Source of the DNA: Pseudomonas gessardii
GTDB lineage: Bacteria; Pseudomonadota; Gammaproteobacteria; Pseudomonadales; Pseudomonadaceae
Assembly: GCF_001983165.1 (NCBI RefSeq)
Contig: NZ_MNPU01000020.1
Coordinates: 33,295-97,294 of the forward strand
DNA length: 64,000 bases
Direction: 5' to 3'
In this document: positions 55,272-64,000 of the stretch, one piece after another
Layout: each line of letters begins with the position of its first letter
Position numbering within the stretch: the first letter of the stretch is position 1
Program-made: the position numbers and the translations under genes
Notes under the pieces: generated by a model
What the model was told of the DNA's origin: nothing
The model's input: the letters and a program-made list of their open reading frames with translations, nothing else
The model's database searches: none

Positions 55272-56765
55272 TCAGCCTTTAAGCATGTGCCCGGTTTCTT
55301 CCAGGTTGATGTGCCAGCTCAGGGCTTCACGCAGGATGTGCGGCGTGTGCCCGCCGATGGCGCAGGCGGCGGTGAAGTAGTTATTGAGCGCGTCGCGATA
55401 GTCCGGGTGTACGCAGTTGTCGATGATCACCCGGGCGCGCTCCCGTGGCGCCAGGCCACGCAGGTCGGCCAGGCCGATCTCGGTCACGAGGATGTCGACG
55501 TCATGCTCGGTATGGTCGACATGGCTGACCATCGGCACCACGCTGGAAATCGCCCCGCCCTTGGCAATGGACTTGGTGACAAAGATCGCCAGGTGCGCGT
55601 TGCGGGCGAAATCCCCCGAGCCGCCAATGCCGTTCATCATCCGCGTGCCGCAGATGTGGGTGGAGTTGACGTTGCCGTAGATGTCGAACTCCAGCGCGGT
55701 ATTGATGCCGATGATGCCCAGGCGCCGCACGACTTCCGGGTGATTGGAAATTTCCTGCGGACGCAGCACCAGCTTGTCCTTGTAGTGCGCCAGGTTGCCG
55801 AATACGTCGGCATTGCGCCGCTCTGACAAGGTGATTGAGCTGCCGGAGGCAAAGCTCAGTTTGCCGGCATCGATCAGGTCGAAGGTCGAGTCCTGGAGGA
55901 CTTCGGAGTACATGGTCAGGTCTTCAAACGGCGACTCGATCAGGCCGCACATCACCGCGTTGGCAATGTTACCGATACCGGCTTGCAGCGGGCCGAGCTT
56001 GTTGGTCATGCGCCCTGCATCGACTTCCTGCTTGAGGAAGTTGATCAGGTGATTGGCGATCCACTGGGTGTCGCTGTCGGGCGGCGTGACCGTGGAAGCG
56101 GAGTCGGCCTGGTTGGTGATGACGATGGCGACGATTTTTTCCGGCGGGATTGGGATCGCGGTGCTGCCGATACGATCATCCACCTTGACCAGCGGGATCG
56201 GGGTGCGGGTCGGGCGGTAGGTCGGGATATAGATGTCGTGCAGGCCTTCGAGGTTCGGATTGTGGGCCAGGTTGATCTCGATGATCACTTGCTTGGCAAA
56301 AATCGCGAAGCTGGCCGAGTTGCCCACGGAGGTGGTGGGCACGATATGGCCTTGCTCGGTGATGGCCACGGCTTCGATGACCGCGATATCCGGCAGCTTG
56401 AGCTGGTTGTTACGCAACTGTTCGACGGTTTCCGACAGGTGCTGGTCGATAAACATCACTTCGCCAGCATTGATCGCCTTGCGCAGGGTGCTATCGACCT
56501 GGAATGGCATGCGGCGCGACAGCACGCCGGCTTCGGTCAGTTGCTTGTCCAGGTCGTTGCCCAGGCTGGCGCCGGTCATCAGGGTGATTTTCAGGGGCGA
56601 GGTCTTGGCACGTTCGGCCAGGGCGTGGGGCACGGCCTTGGCTTCACCGGCGCGGGTAAAGCCGCTCATGCCGACGGTCATGCCGTCCTCGATCAGGGCG
56701 GCAGCATCGGCGGCGCTCATGACCTTGTTCAACAGCGAAGGCAAGCGGATACGATCACGGTACAT
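55272..56765 (-). CDS. Acetyl-CoA hydrolase/transferase family protein (succinyl-CoA:acetate CoA-transferase like)
   Basis: 497 residues, class I CoA-transferase with two homologous halves. N-terminal pattern: LLNKVMSAADAAALIEDGMTVGMSGF; second-half glycine loops PLQAGIGNIANAVM and active-site region SPFEDLTMYSEVLQDS, where the Glu forming the CoA thioester is expected; later GGSGDFARNAHLAIFVTKS and GVPREALSW-like end. It likely moves CoA between succinyl-CoA and acetate. Monocistronic; downstream 55036-55206 has the TGTAC cluster. Confidence 0.92.
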   Translation of the reverse strand: MYRDRIRLPSLLNKVMSAADAAALIEDGMTVGMSGFTRAGEAKAVPHALAERAKTSPLKITLMTGASLGNDLDKQLTEAGVLSRRMPFQVDSTLRKAINAGEVMFIDQHLSETVEQLRNNQLKLPDIAVIEAVAITEQGHIVPTTSVGNSASFAIFAKQVIIEINLAHNPNLEGLHDIYIPTYRPTRTPIPLVKVDDRIGSTAIPIPPEKIVAIVITNQADSASTVTPPDSDTQWIANHLINFLKQEVDAGRMTNKLGPLQAGIGNIANAVMCGLIESPFEDLTMYSEVLQDSTFDLIDAGKLSFASGSSITLSERRNADVFGNLAHYKDKLVLRPQEISNHPEVVRRLGIIGINTALEFDIYGNVNSTHICGTRMMNGIGGSGDFARNAHLAIFVTKSIAKGGAISSVVPMVSHVDHTEHDVDILVTEIGLADLRGLAPRERARVIIDNCVHPDYRDALNNYFTAACAIGGHTPHILREALSWHINLEETGHMLKG

Positions 56766-56890
56766 GGATTGTTATCTCGGGCAACGGAGGCAAGGTGGGC
56801 AGTCTAGTGATTTCAAAGGCGTTCGTCCCGCTACCATGGTCGAATGCCAGGTCGCGATTTAGAGCCTTTGGTCGGGTTTTTCCCGCTAAT

Positions 56891-56923
56891 AAAAAACCCC
56901 AGCCTACGGGAGGCCGGGGTTTT
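56891..56923 (-). terminator. Intrinsic terminator of pntA-pntB operon
   Basis: CCCCAGCCT and AGGCCGGGG pair with one mismatch around ACGGG; read leftward the stem ends in a run of six T residues from 56896. Confidence 0.82.
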
Positions 56924-56945
56924 GGGTATTGCGCTGGAGCAGTGT

Positions 56946-58382
56946 TTATTCGACGGCCTTGACCATGTCTTCGATGACCTTCTTGGCATCGCCGAAGACC
57001 ATCATGGTCTTGTCCAGGTAGAACAGTTCGTTATCCAGGCCGGCATAACCACTGGCCATCGAGCGCTTGTTGACGATGATCGTCTTGGCCTTGAAGGCTT
57101 CGAGAATCGGCATGCCGGCAATCGGCGACTTTGGATCGTTCTTGGCGGCCGGGTTGACCACGTCGTTGGCGCCGAGCACCAGCACCACGTCGGCCTGGCC
57201 GAACTCGGAGTTGATGTCTTCCATCTCGAACACCTGGTCGTAAGGCACTTCGGCCTCGGCCAGCAGCACGTTCATGTGGCCAGGCATGCGCCCGGCGACC
57301 GGGTGGATCGCATACTTCACGGTAACGCCGCGATGGGTCAGTTTCTCGGTCAGCTCCTTGAGTGCATGCTGTGCCCGCGCGACCGCCAGGCCATAGCCCG
57401 GCACGATGATCACGGTGTCGGCGTTGGTCAGCAGGAAGGTGGCATCGTCGGCCGAGCCGGATTTCACCGGGCGCGCTTCTTTGGAGCCAGCCGGCCCTGC
57501 GGCATCCGGGGTATTACCGAAGCCGCCGAGCAGCACATTAAAGAACGAGCGATTCATCGCCTTGCACATGATGTACGAGAGGATCGCACCGCTCGAACCT
57601 ACCAGGGAGCCGGCAATGATCAGCATCGAGTTGTTCAGCGAGAAGCCGATACCCGCCGCCGCCCAGCCGGAATAGCTGTTGAGCATCGAGACGACCACCG
57701 GCATATCGGCGCCGCCAATCGGGATGATGATCAGCACGCCCAGCACGAAGGCCAGGGCCAGCATCAGGGCGAAGGCACTGAGGTTGCCGGTGAACATAAA
57801 CACCAGGCCCAGGCCCAGGGTGGCCAGGCCCAGCACCAGGTTCAACTTGTGCTGGCCGCCAAACTGTACCGGTGCGCCCTGGAACAGGCGGAACTTGTAC
57901 TTGCCCGACAGCTTGCCGAAGGCGATGACCGAACCGGAGAAGGTAATGGCACCAATGGCTGCGCCGAGGAACAGCTCCAGGCGGTTACCCGCAGGAATCG
58001 CGTCACCCAGTTGCTTGACGATCCCCAGGGATTGCGGCTCGACCACCGCCGCGATGGCGATAAACACCGCCGCCAGGCCGATCATGCTGTGCATGAAGGC
58101 GACCAGCTCCGGCATCTTGGTCATTTCTACGCGCTTGGCCATGATCGAGCCGGCGGTGCCGCCGATCAGCAGGCCGACAATCACGTAGCCGATGCCGGCA
58201 GTGGCCAGCTCCGCGCCCAGCTTATAGATGAGGCCCACGGTGGTGAGCACCGCCAGCGCCATGCCGAGCATGCCGAACAGGTTGCCGCGTCGGGACGTGG
58301 TTGGGTGCGACAGGCCCTTGAGGGCCTGGATGAAGCAGATCGACGCGATCAGGTAGAGCGTCGTCACGAGGTTCATGCTCAT
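56946..58382 (-). CDS. pntB: NAD(P) transhydrogenase subunit beta
   Basis: 478 residues. N-terminal half has about eight or nine membrane helices; the C-terminal domain III binds NADP(H) with VIIVPGYGLAVARAQHALKEL, IHPVAGRMPGHMNVLLAEA and LVLGANDVVNPAAK. It couples hydride transfer from NADH to NADP+ with inward proton flow. It shares one base with the end of pntAB (stop/start overlap at 58382). Confidence 0.97.
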   Translation of the reverse strand: MSMNLVTTLYLIASICFIQALKGLSHPTTSRRGNLFGMLGMALAVLTTVGLIYKLGAELATAGIGYVIVGLLIGGTAGSIMAKRVEMTKMPELVAFMHSMIGLAAVFIAIAAVVEPQSLGIVKQLGDAIPAGNRLELFLGAAIGAITFSGSVIAFGKLSGKYKFRLFQGAPVQFGGQHKLNLVLGLATLGLGLVFMFTGNLSAFALMLALAFVLGVLIIIPIGGADMPVVVSMLNSYSGWAAAGIGFSLNNSMLIIAGSLVGSSGAILSYIMCKAMNRSFFNVLLGGFGNTPDAAGPAGSKEARPVKSGSADDATFLLTNADTVIIVPGYGLAVARAQHALKELTEKLTHRGVTVKYAIHPVAGRMPGHMNVLLAEAEVPYDQVFEMEDINSEFGQADVVLVLGANDVVNPAAKNDPKSPIAGMPILEAFKAKTIIVNKRSMASGYAGLDNELFYLDKTMMVFGDAKKVIEDMVKAVE

Positions 58383-58702
58383 TACTTCTGCACCTCTTCT
58401 TTAGCCTTGGGCGCTTTCTTCTTGAACATCTCAAGCATCCTACGGGTAACCAGGAAACCGCCGAACACGTTCACGGCGGCCAGGGCCACGGCCAGGGTGC
58501 CCATGGTCTTGCCCAGCGGCGTGACGGTGAGTGCGGCCGCGAGCATGGCGCCAACGATCACAATCGCCGAGATCGCGTTGGTCACGGCCATCAGCGGCGT
58601 ATGCAGCGCGGGGGTGACGTTCCAGACCACGTGGTAACCGACATAAATCGCCAGCACGAAGATGATCAGGTTGTAGATACCGGGGGAGATAAGCTCTTCC
58701 AT
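58382..58702 (-). CDS. pntAB: NAD(P) transhydrogenase subunit alpha part 2 (membrane domain)
   Basis: 106 residues carrying the four-helix part of domain II ([45 protein letters not shown] in outline). In E. coli this is the C-terminal end of PntA; here it is a separate gene as in many Pseudomonas and Rhodospirillum. It lies 15 bases after pntAA and overlaps pntB by one base. Confidence 0.95.
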   Translation of the reverse strand: MEELISPGIYNLIIFVLAIYVGYHVVWNVTPALHTPLMAVTNAISAIVIVGAMLAAALTVTPLGKTMGTLAVALAAVNVFGGFLVTRRMLEMFKKKAPKAKEEVQK

Positions 58703-58717
58703 CGTCTGAATCCCTGC

Positions 58718-59839
58718 TTAGGCGTTTTTGCGGATGACTTGGCCGTCGCGGCACATCAGGCACGCGGCGACGATGTCGTCTTCGAGGTTGATTTCAAACT
58801 GCCCTTCCTTGGTGAAGACCAGCTTCAGGAAGTCCAGCAGGTTGCGCGCATACAGGGCCGAAGCATCGGCAGCGACCGCGCCGGCAAGGTTGGTCGGGCC
58901 GCAAATGGTCACGCCGTTTTCCACCACCACCTGGTCGGCGACGGTCAGAGGGCAGTTGCCCCCCTGGGCGGCGGCCAGGTCGATCACCACGGAGCCTGGC
59001 TTCATCTGGGCGACGGTTTCGGCGCTCAGCAACGTCGGGGCCTTGCGGCCCGGGATCAGGGCGGTGGTGATGACGATATCGGCTTGCTTGGCGCGCTCAT
59101 GCACGGCCAGGGCCTGGCGCTGCATCCAACTGGTGGGCATCGGGCGTGCATAGCCGCCGACACCGACGGCGCATTCGCGCTCTTCATCGGTCTCGTAGGG
59201 CACGTCGACAAACTTGGCGCCGAGGGATTCGATCTGCTCCTTCACGGCCGGGCGTACGTCGGACGCTTCGATGACCGCACCCAGGCGTTTCGCCGTGGCG
59301 ATGGCCTGCAGGCCGGCCACGCCAGCACCGAGGATCAGCACGCGAGCGGCTTTCACGGTACCTGCGGCCGTCATCAGCATTGGCATGAAGCGCGGGTAGT
59401 GATGGGCCGCCAGCAACACCGCCTTGTAGCCGGCAATGTTGGCTTGGGACGACAGCACATCCAGGCTCTGCGCACGGGAGGTGCGCGGCGCGGCCTCCAG
59501 GGCGAAGGCCGTGATGCCATGTTCGGCCAGCCGGGTGATGGTTTCGTTACTGAACGGATTGAGCATGCCCACCAACACGGTGCCGCTTTTAATCAGCGTC
59601 AGTTCGCTGTCGCTGGGGGCGACCACCTTGAGAATCAGCTCAGCGCCAAACGCGTCGCCGGCACTGCCAATGGTTGCGCCTGCCGTTTCATAGGCACTGT
59701 CGACGACGCTGGCTTTGATGCCAGCACCGCTTTGTACAGTGACCTTATGGCCCTGGCCGATCAGCTTCTTGATGGTTTCCGGGGTTGCAGCAACCCGCGT
59801 TTCACCGGTCTGGGTTTCGAGAGGAACACCAATGTGCAC
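58718..59839 (-). CDS. pntAA: NAD(P) transhydrogenase subunit alpha part 1 (NAD-binding domain)
   Basis: 373 residues from a GTG at 59839 (GGAGATTTGAC upstream), giving VHIGVPLETQTGETRVAATPE. Residues to 373 cover domain I with the Rossmann motif VLILGAGVAGLQAIATAKRLGA and the mobile loop region VGGYARPM. It binds NAD(H) and faces the cytosol. A reading frame open to 59929 has no plausible earlier start. First gene of pntAA-pntAB-pntB. Confidence 0.95.
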   Translation of the reverse strand: MHIGVPLETQTGETRVAATPETIKKLIGQGHKVTVQSGAGIKASVVDSAYETAGATIGSAGDAFGAELILKVVAPSDSELTLIKSGTVLVGMLNPFSNETITRLAEHGITAFALEAAPRTSRAQSLDVLSSQANIAGYKAVLLAAHHYPRFMPMLMTAAGTVKAARVLILGAGVAGLQAIATAKRLGAVIEASDVRPAVKEQIESLGAKFVDVPYETDEERECAVGVGGYARPMPTSWMQRQALAVHERAKQADIVITTALIPGRKAPTLLSAETVAQMKPGSVVIDLAAAQGGNCPLTVADQVVVENGVTICGPTNLAGAVAADASALYARNLLDFLKLVFTKEGQFEINLEDDIVAACLMCRDGQVIRKNA

Positions 59840-60294
59840 GTCAAATCTCCTGCATGATCTTTTTGCTTTTGATTTTTGTAAAAAGGCCAGTGCACCGCGA
59901 GTGGCGCAACTGGGGCGGCCGATCAGCACGACCCCGCTGAAATGACAGCAGGGCGCGGCATTTTGCAGGCGAACTTTACGGCCTTCAAGGGATTATGACG
60001 GGTGACGAAAAATTAACTACAAGTCACCCTGTGACTGATTGTCGCAATACGCTGGAATAACCTCTTTAAATACAGGTGTTTAAAGGCTTATAGCGGGAAA
60101 AGACGATTTGCGTAAATTTCGACATGAGTCGCCGGTCATTGGTCGTTAATAAGCGCTGTAGAGCTTGCAGCCATTGGCTTTCAGGCCATTTTTCAGTTGA
60201 TCGGTACAGTCTGTCTAAAGGCGACATATATTTATATCTGTAGTGTTATTAATTATTTGACTACAGGGTCAGTAATTCGTCGGCCCGCCAGGAA
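59840..60294. promoter_or_regulatory. Intergenic region between pntAA and gcdR
   Basis: 455 bases without a gene. It should contain the pnt promoter on the minus strand. Features seen: dyad CTTTAAA-TACAGGTG-TTTAAAG at 60064-60085, a GTCACC/GGTGAC dyad near 60000-60036, GGTACAGT at 60203-60210 and an AT-rich stretch at 60225-60262. No signal dominates. Confidence 0.5.
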
Positions 60295-61188
60295 TCATTG
60301 GCTGTAGCGCTGTGCCTGATCAATCAACCAGTCTCGAAAGGCGTGCAGTGAAGCAGATTCGACCTTTCGCTCGGGAATCATCAGGTAATAGGCCTTGCTG
60401 CTGGTCAGCGCCTGCTGGTTGGCAATCACCAGCTGTTTCTCGCCCAGTTCCCGCTGAATAAGGAACGGTGGGATCAGCGCAATCCCCATGTCATGCATGG
60501 CCGCCTGGGACAACATGGAGAATAGCTCGTAGCGCGGGCCTGTCATGTCCCGGGGGATATTCAGCTGTTGGGCGTCGAACCATTGGCGCCAGGCGTAGGG
60601 CCGCGTGGTTTGCTGCAGCAGTGGCAGCTCGGCGATTTGCCCTGCACTGAAGTGTGTATGGTGCCCCAGCAGGCGCGGGCTGCAGACGGGGACCGGGTTT
60701 TCGCCCATCAGCCGGTGGGATTCGGTGCCGGACCAGTCGGCATCGCCGAAATACACCGCGGCATCGAACTCGGTATCGGCAAACAGGAACGGGCGGGTAC
60801 GGTTGGTCAGGTTCACCGTGACTTCGGGGTGTTGCTGCTGGAAGTCCTTGAGGCGCGGGATCAGCCACTGCGTACCGAATGTGGGCACTACCGCCAGTTC
60901 GATCACATTGGCGCCCTGCTGGCCCATCACTGACAGGGTGTCGCGTTCCACGGCATCCAATTGCATCGCGACCCGCCGGCTATAGGAAAGCCCGGCCTCC
61001 GTGAGCTTTACCCCGCGTCGCGAGCGCCGAAACAGCTCGACACTTAAAAACTCCTCAAGGCTGGCGATCTGTCGGCAGATCGCGCCCTGGGTGATAGAAA
61101 GTTCTTGCGCGGCCTTGGTAAAGCTCTCGTGGCGGGCGGCAGCTTCAAAACTGACCAGGGCCGTGGTGCTGGGGATTTTCCTACGCAT
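60295..61188 (-). CDS. gcdR: LysR-family regulator of glutarate genes (GcdR-like)
   Basis: 297 residues from the ATG at 61188. N-terminal winged HTH: LVSFEAAARHESFTKAAQELSITQGAICRQIASLEEFLSVELF in outline, then a periplasmic-binding-protein-like effector domain (IELAVVPTFGTQWLIPRLKDFQQQHPEV...). Divergent from gcdH across 157 bases, the normal arrangement for a LysR activator of the glutaryl-CoA dehydrogenase operon. GcdR in P. putida/P. aeruginosa responds to glutarate; assigned here by context. Confidence 0.85.
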   Translation of the reverse strand: MRRKIPSTTALVSFEAAARHESFTKAAQELSITQGAICRQIASLEEFLSVELFRRSRRGVKLTEAGLSYSRRVAMQLDAVERDTLSVMGQQGANVIELAVVPTFGTQWLIPRLKDFQQQHPEVTVNLTNRTRPFLFADTEFDAAVYFGDADWSGTESHRLMGENPVPVCSPRLLGHHTHFSAGQIAELPLLQQTTRPYAWRQWFDAQQLNIPRDMTGPRYELFSMLSQAAMHDMGIALIPPFLIQRELGEKQLVIANQQALTSSKAYYLMIPERKVESASLHAFRDWLIDQAQRYSQ

Positions 61189-61345
61189 GTACCGTACCCT
61201 CACTAATAAAAGGCGGTTTTGCCCTTCTTGATCATCACGGAGTGAGAAATTAGCACAAGGCTATGCAAAAACCTCGTTTGCCCTCTTCGCTGACCCGGCC
61301 TAGGCTGCATGCACGACTTTTGATTTACTTCGCGAGGACTCACTC

Positions 61346-62527
61346 ATGGGCGGTAAGGCAAGCTTCAACTGGATCGATCCACTGCTGCTGGATCAACAGC
61401 TCACTGAAGAAGAGCGCATGGTGCGCGACAGTGCCGAGCAATTTGCCCAGGACAAGTTGGCGCCGCGTGTGCTTGAAGCCTTCCGTCATGAAAAGACCGA
61501 TCCTGCGATTTTCCGTGAAATGGGCGAGACCGGCCTGCTGGGCGCCATGATCCCTGAGCAGTACGGTGGCAGTGGCTTGAACTATGTCAGCTACGGCTTG
61601 ATTGCCCGTGAAGTGGAGCGTGTCGACTCCGGCTACCGCTCGATGATGAGCGTGCAGTCTTCCCTGGTGATGGTGCCGATCAATGAGTTCGGCACCGAAG
61701 CGCAAAAACAGAAGTACCTGCCCAAGCTGGCCTCGGGTGAGTGGATTGGTTGTTTCGGTCTGACCGAGCCCAACCACGGTTCGGACCCGGGCGCGATGAT
61801 TACCCGTGCGCGCAAGGTGGATGGCGGCTATAGCCTGACCGGCAGCAAAATGTGGATCACCAACAGCCCGATTGCCGATGTGTTTGTGGTCTGGGGCAAG
61901 GACGATGCGGGCGACATCCGTGGTTTTGTCCTGGAGAAGGGCTGGAAAGGCCTGAGTGCACCGGCGATTCACGGCAAGGTCGGCTTGCGTGCTTCGATTA
62001 CCGGCGAAATCGTCATGGATAACGTGTTCGTTCCCGAAGAGAACATCTTCCCCGATGTGCGCGGCTTGAAAGGCCCGTTCACCTGCCTGAACTCGGCCCG
62101 CTACGGTATCTCCTGGGGCGCCTTGGGGGCCGCGGAGTTCTGCTGGCACACGGCGCGCCAGTACACCCTCGATCGCCAGCAGTTCGGGCGCCCACTGGCT
62201 GCCACACAGTTGATCCAGAAAAAGCTCGCCGATATGCAGACCGAAATCACCCTCGCCCTACAAGGTTGCCTGCGCCTGGGCCGGATGAAAGATGAAGGGA
62301 CGGCGGCGGTGGAGATCACGTCGATCATGAAGCGCAATTCCTGCGGCAAGTCCCTGGATATCGCGCGCATGGCCCGCGACATGCTCGGTGGCAATGGTAT
62401 CTCCGACGAGTTCGGGATTGCCCGGCACCTGGTCAACCTGGAAGTGGTGAATACCTACGAAGGCACGCATGACGTCCATGCGCTCATCCTTGGGCGCGCT
62501 CAGACCGGTATCCAGGCGTTCTATTAA
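61346..62527 (+). CDS. gcdH: Glutaryl-CoA dehydrogenase
   Basis: 393 residues, acyl-CoA dehydrogenase fold with FAD. Seen are [40 protein letters not shown] and the C-terminal catalytic Glu in [24 protein letters not shown]. The enzyme oxidises and decarboxylates glutaryl-CoA to crotonyl-CoA in lysine and tryptophan breakdown. The CoA-transferase gene starts 14 bases after its stop. Regulator gcdR is divergent. Confidence 0.95.
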   Translation: MGGKASFNWIDPLLLDQQLTEEERMVRDSAEQFAQDKLAPRVLEAFRHEKTDPAIFREMGETGLLGAMIPEQYGGSGLNYVSYGLIAREVERVDSGYRSMMSVQSSLVMVPINEFGTEAQKQKYLPKLASGEWIGCFGLTEPNHGSDPGAMITRARKVDGGYSLTGSKMWITNSPIADVFVVWGKDDAGDIRGFVLEKGWKGLSAPAIHGKVGLRASITGEIVMDNVFVPEENIFPDVRGLKGPFTCLNSARYGISWGALGAAEFCWHTARQYTLDRQQFGRPLAATQLIQKKLADMQTEITLALQGCLRLGRMKDEGTAAVEITSIMKRNSCGKSLDIARMARDMLGGNGISDEFGIARHLVNLEVVNTYEGTHDVHALILGRAQTGIQAFY

Positions 62528-62540
62528 TAGGAGTGTGACC

Positions 62541-63761
62541 ATGGGCGCGCTATCGCATCTGCGGGTACTGGATTTGTCACGGGTGCTGGCGGGGCCCTGG
62601 GCCGGACAGATTCTTGCCGACCTCGGCGCTGAGGTGATCAAGGTCGAGCGGCCTGGCAGTGGCGACGATACCCGCGCCTGGGGGCCGCCCTTCCTTAAGG
62701 ATGCTTATGGTCAGAACACCAGTGAAGCGTCCTACTACTTATCGGCCAATCGTAATAAAGAGTCGGTGACTATCGACTTCACCCGGCCGGAGGGGCAGAA
62801 GCTGGTCCGCGACCTGGCGGCGAAGTCGGATATCTTGATCGAGAACTTCAAGGTCGGCGGCTTGGCCGCGTATGGCCTGGACTATGAATCGCTCAGGGAG
62901 ATCAACCCAGAGCTGATTTATTGCTCTATCACCGGGTTTGGCCAGACGGGGCCGTATGCGGCGCGGGCTGGCTATGACTTCATGATCCAGGGATTGGGCG
63001 GGTTGATGAGCCTGACGGGGCGCCCCGAGGGGGATGAGGGTGAAGGTCCGGTCAAGGTGGGTGTAGCGCTGACCGATATTTTGACCGGGCTTTACTCCAC
63101 GGTGGCGATTCTGGCGGCTATGGCGCACCGCGATCATGATGGTGGTGGCCAGCATATCGATATGGCGTTGCTGGATGTCCAGGTGGCCTGTCTGGCCAAT
63201 CAGGCGATGAATTACCTGACGACTGGGGTATCCCCCAAGCGGTTGGGTAATGCGCATCCGAATATCGTGCCCTATCAGGACTTTCCTACGGCTGACGGCG
63301 ATTTCATCCTGACCGTGGGCAATGACAGTCAGTTTCGCAAGTTTGCCCAGGTCGCTGGGCAGCCGCAGTGGGCCGATGATCCGCGGTTTGCCACTAATAA
63401 GCTGCGGGTGGCCAATCGGGCGGTGCTTATTCCATTGATTCGCCAGGCCACGGTGTTCAAGACCACTGCTGAGTGGGTGGCCCAGCTGGAGCAGGTGGGT
63501 GTGCCCTGTGGGCCGATCAATGACTTGGCGCAGGTGTTTGCCGATCCTCAGGTGCAGGCGCGTGGGCTGGCGATAGAGTTGCCTCACCCGCTGGCGGGTA
63601 AGGTGCCTCAGGTGGGGAGCCCTATGCGGTTGTCCAAGACGCCGGTGGAGTATCGCAGTGCGCCTCCTCTCTTGGGCGAGCATACGGCCCAGGTTCTTAG
63701 CCAGGTGCTGGGGCTGGGGGCGGGCCATGTAGCCGCTTTAAAGGAGGCGGGGGTCATTTGA
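62541..63761 (+). CDS. gcdG: CaiB/BaiF family CoA-transferase (glutarate activation)
   Basis: 406 residues from the ATG at 62541, after AGGAGTG. Class III CoA-transferase: LRVLDLSRVLAGPWAGQILADLGAEVIKVERPG, YYLSANRNKESVTIDF and GQHIDMALLDVQVACLANQ, with the conserved catalytic Asp in the interlocked dimer expected near 167 (GYDFMIQGLGGLMSLTG). It probably transfers CoA from succinyl-CoA to glutarate, giving the substrate of GcdH, as its operon position shows. No terminator is evident; two TATATAGAAG repeats follow. Confidence 0.93.
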   Translation: MGALSHLRVLDLSRVLAGPWAGQILADLGAEVIKVERPGSGDDTRAWGPPFLKDAYGQNTSEASYYLSANRNKESVTIDFTRPEGQKLVRDLAAKSDILIENFKVGGLAAYGLDYESLREINPELIYCSITGFGQTGPYAARAGYDFMIQGLGGLMSLTGRPEGDEGEGPVKVGVALTDILTGLYSTVAILAAMAHRDHDGGGQHIDMALLDVQVACLANQAMNYLTTGVSPKRLGNAHPNIVPYQDFPTADGDFILTVGNDSQFRKFAQVAGQPQWADDPRFATNKLRVANRAVLIPLIRQATVFKTTAEWVAQLEQVGVPCGPINDLAQVFADPQVQARGLAIELPHPLAGKVPQVGSPMRLSKTPVEYRSAPPLLGEHTAQVLSQVLGLGAGHVAALKEAGVI

Positions 63762-63768
63762 GGTGTTT

Positions 63769-63799
63769 CTTCTATATAGAAGGGGTTTTTATATAGAAG
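63769..63799. repeat. Palindrome and direct repeat after gcdG
   Basis: CTTCTATATAGAAG (63769-63782) is a perfect 14-base palindrome and TATATAGAAG recurs directly at 63790-63799. AT-rich, not a terminator by composition. Confidence 0.55.
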
Positions 63800-63854
63800 A
63801 GCTGGTTGTTTTTTAATCGATCGTAAGTAATTGATAGAAAAGCAAAATTAAGGG

Positions 63855-63882
63855 TTGACGGCAGATCCTGGAAGTCTATAAT
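63855..63882 (+). promoter_or_regulatory. Strong sigma-70 promoter with GC-rich discriminator
   Basis: TTGACG (63855-63860), 16-base spacer, TATAAT (63877-63882) followed by TCGCCCC, the GC-rich discriminator seen in stringently controlled rRNA/tRNA promoters. The downstream 118 bases form a leader-like region with no coding potential. Similar leaders occur ahead of Pseudomonas rrn operons, as I recall. Confidence 0.75.
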
Positions 63883-64000
63883 TCGCCCCACTTCCGGCGC
63901 AGTCGAAACGGAAAACTCCTTGGTAAACAAAGAGTTACGCAGAATTCGACAGCGAGTTGCTTCAGTCCATCGAAGCCCAGAAGGAGTTGGTAGGGCAATG

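Noticed and set aside
56844..58637. 597-residue open frame antisense to pntB
   Set aside because: Composition (Gln, His, Arg, Gly) and lack of motifs show a shadow of pntB and pntAB.
63998..64000. ATG at the last three bases as a gene start after AAGGAG
   Set aside because: Spacing from AAGGAG is long (about 11 bases), only the start codon lies in the window, and the region looks like a stable-RNA leader; cannot be judged.

Overview
The window is chromosomal DNA of a Pseudomonas, most likely of the P. fluorescens group. It is GC-rich, its proteins read as typical Pseudomonas orthologues, and it carries eight REP doublets of the 'GGGAGCGGGCTTGCCCGC' kind common in that group. Several blocks keep the P. 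aeruginosa PAO1 gene order as I recall it: carbonic anhydrase-SulP-cox-SCO; met-znu-zur-znuA-thrB-polA-ErsA-engB-cytochromes-dsbA-dgcP-ampDh2-kinB-algB-gltP; and gcdR-gcdH-gcdG. I see no prophage, transposase, CRISPR array, tRNA or rRNA gene.

Layout. 1-665: 3' end of a radical SAM gene. 886-3261: beta-carbonic anhydrase and SulP transporter, a likely CO2/bicarbonate pair. 4411-12994: aa3-type cytochrome c oxidase (coxB, coxA, ctaG, coIII) followed by assembly genes (SURF1, a Cx3C protein, heme A synthase, heme O synthase, SCO), interrupted by a reversed DUF2909 gene and a REP between coxA and ctaG. 13138-15643: methionine importer metNIQ. 15909-18050: large catalase katE. 18146-21939: lipoprotein and the zinc regulon (znuB, znuC, zur, divergent znuA). 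22083-27163: thrB, a DUF2782 protein, polA, the sRNA ErsA with an AlgU-type promoter, and engB. 27356-32979: two c-type cytochromes, dsbA, a phosphodiesterase-fold protein, the diguanylate cyclase dgcP and the amidase ampDh2. 32997-37517: the kinB/algB two-component pair, a small membrane protein behind a good sigma-54 promoter, a DUF1328 protein and an Ivy-like protein. 38031-40687: gltP and a nucleoside-recognition membrane protein. 40780-44276: a four-gene MCE lipid transporter. 44332-51005: DUF5924 protein, M16 protease, Na/Pi cotransporter, TerC and CitMHS. 51418-54436: an exported protein with two putative catalytic centres, coupled to three DUF2388 paralogues. 54740-59839: DUF1127 protein, acetyl-CoA hydrolase/transferase and the three-gene proton-translocating transhydrogenase. 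60295-63761: glutarate branch (gcdR, gcdH, gcdG). 63855-64000: a strong stable-RNA-like promoter and leader running off the end.

Functional themes are respiration and its assembly, metal and methionine uptake, and envelope stress control (AlgU-type ErsA, KinB/AlgB, DsbA, AmpDh2, DgcP). Most of the window is well-known core genome. The least explained parts are the DUF2388/DUF4105 operon, the SCO-like Cx3C protein in the cox cluster, the sigma-54 promoter with an upstream dyad next to algB, and a recurrent TGTAC-type motif in three intergenic regions near the right end.
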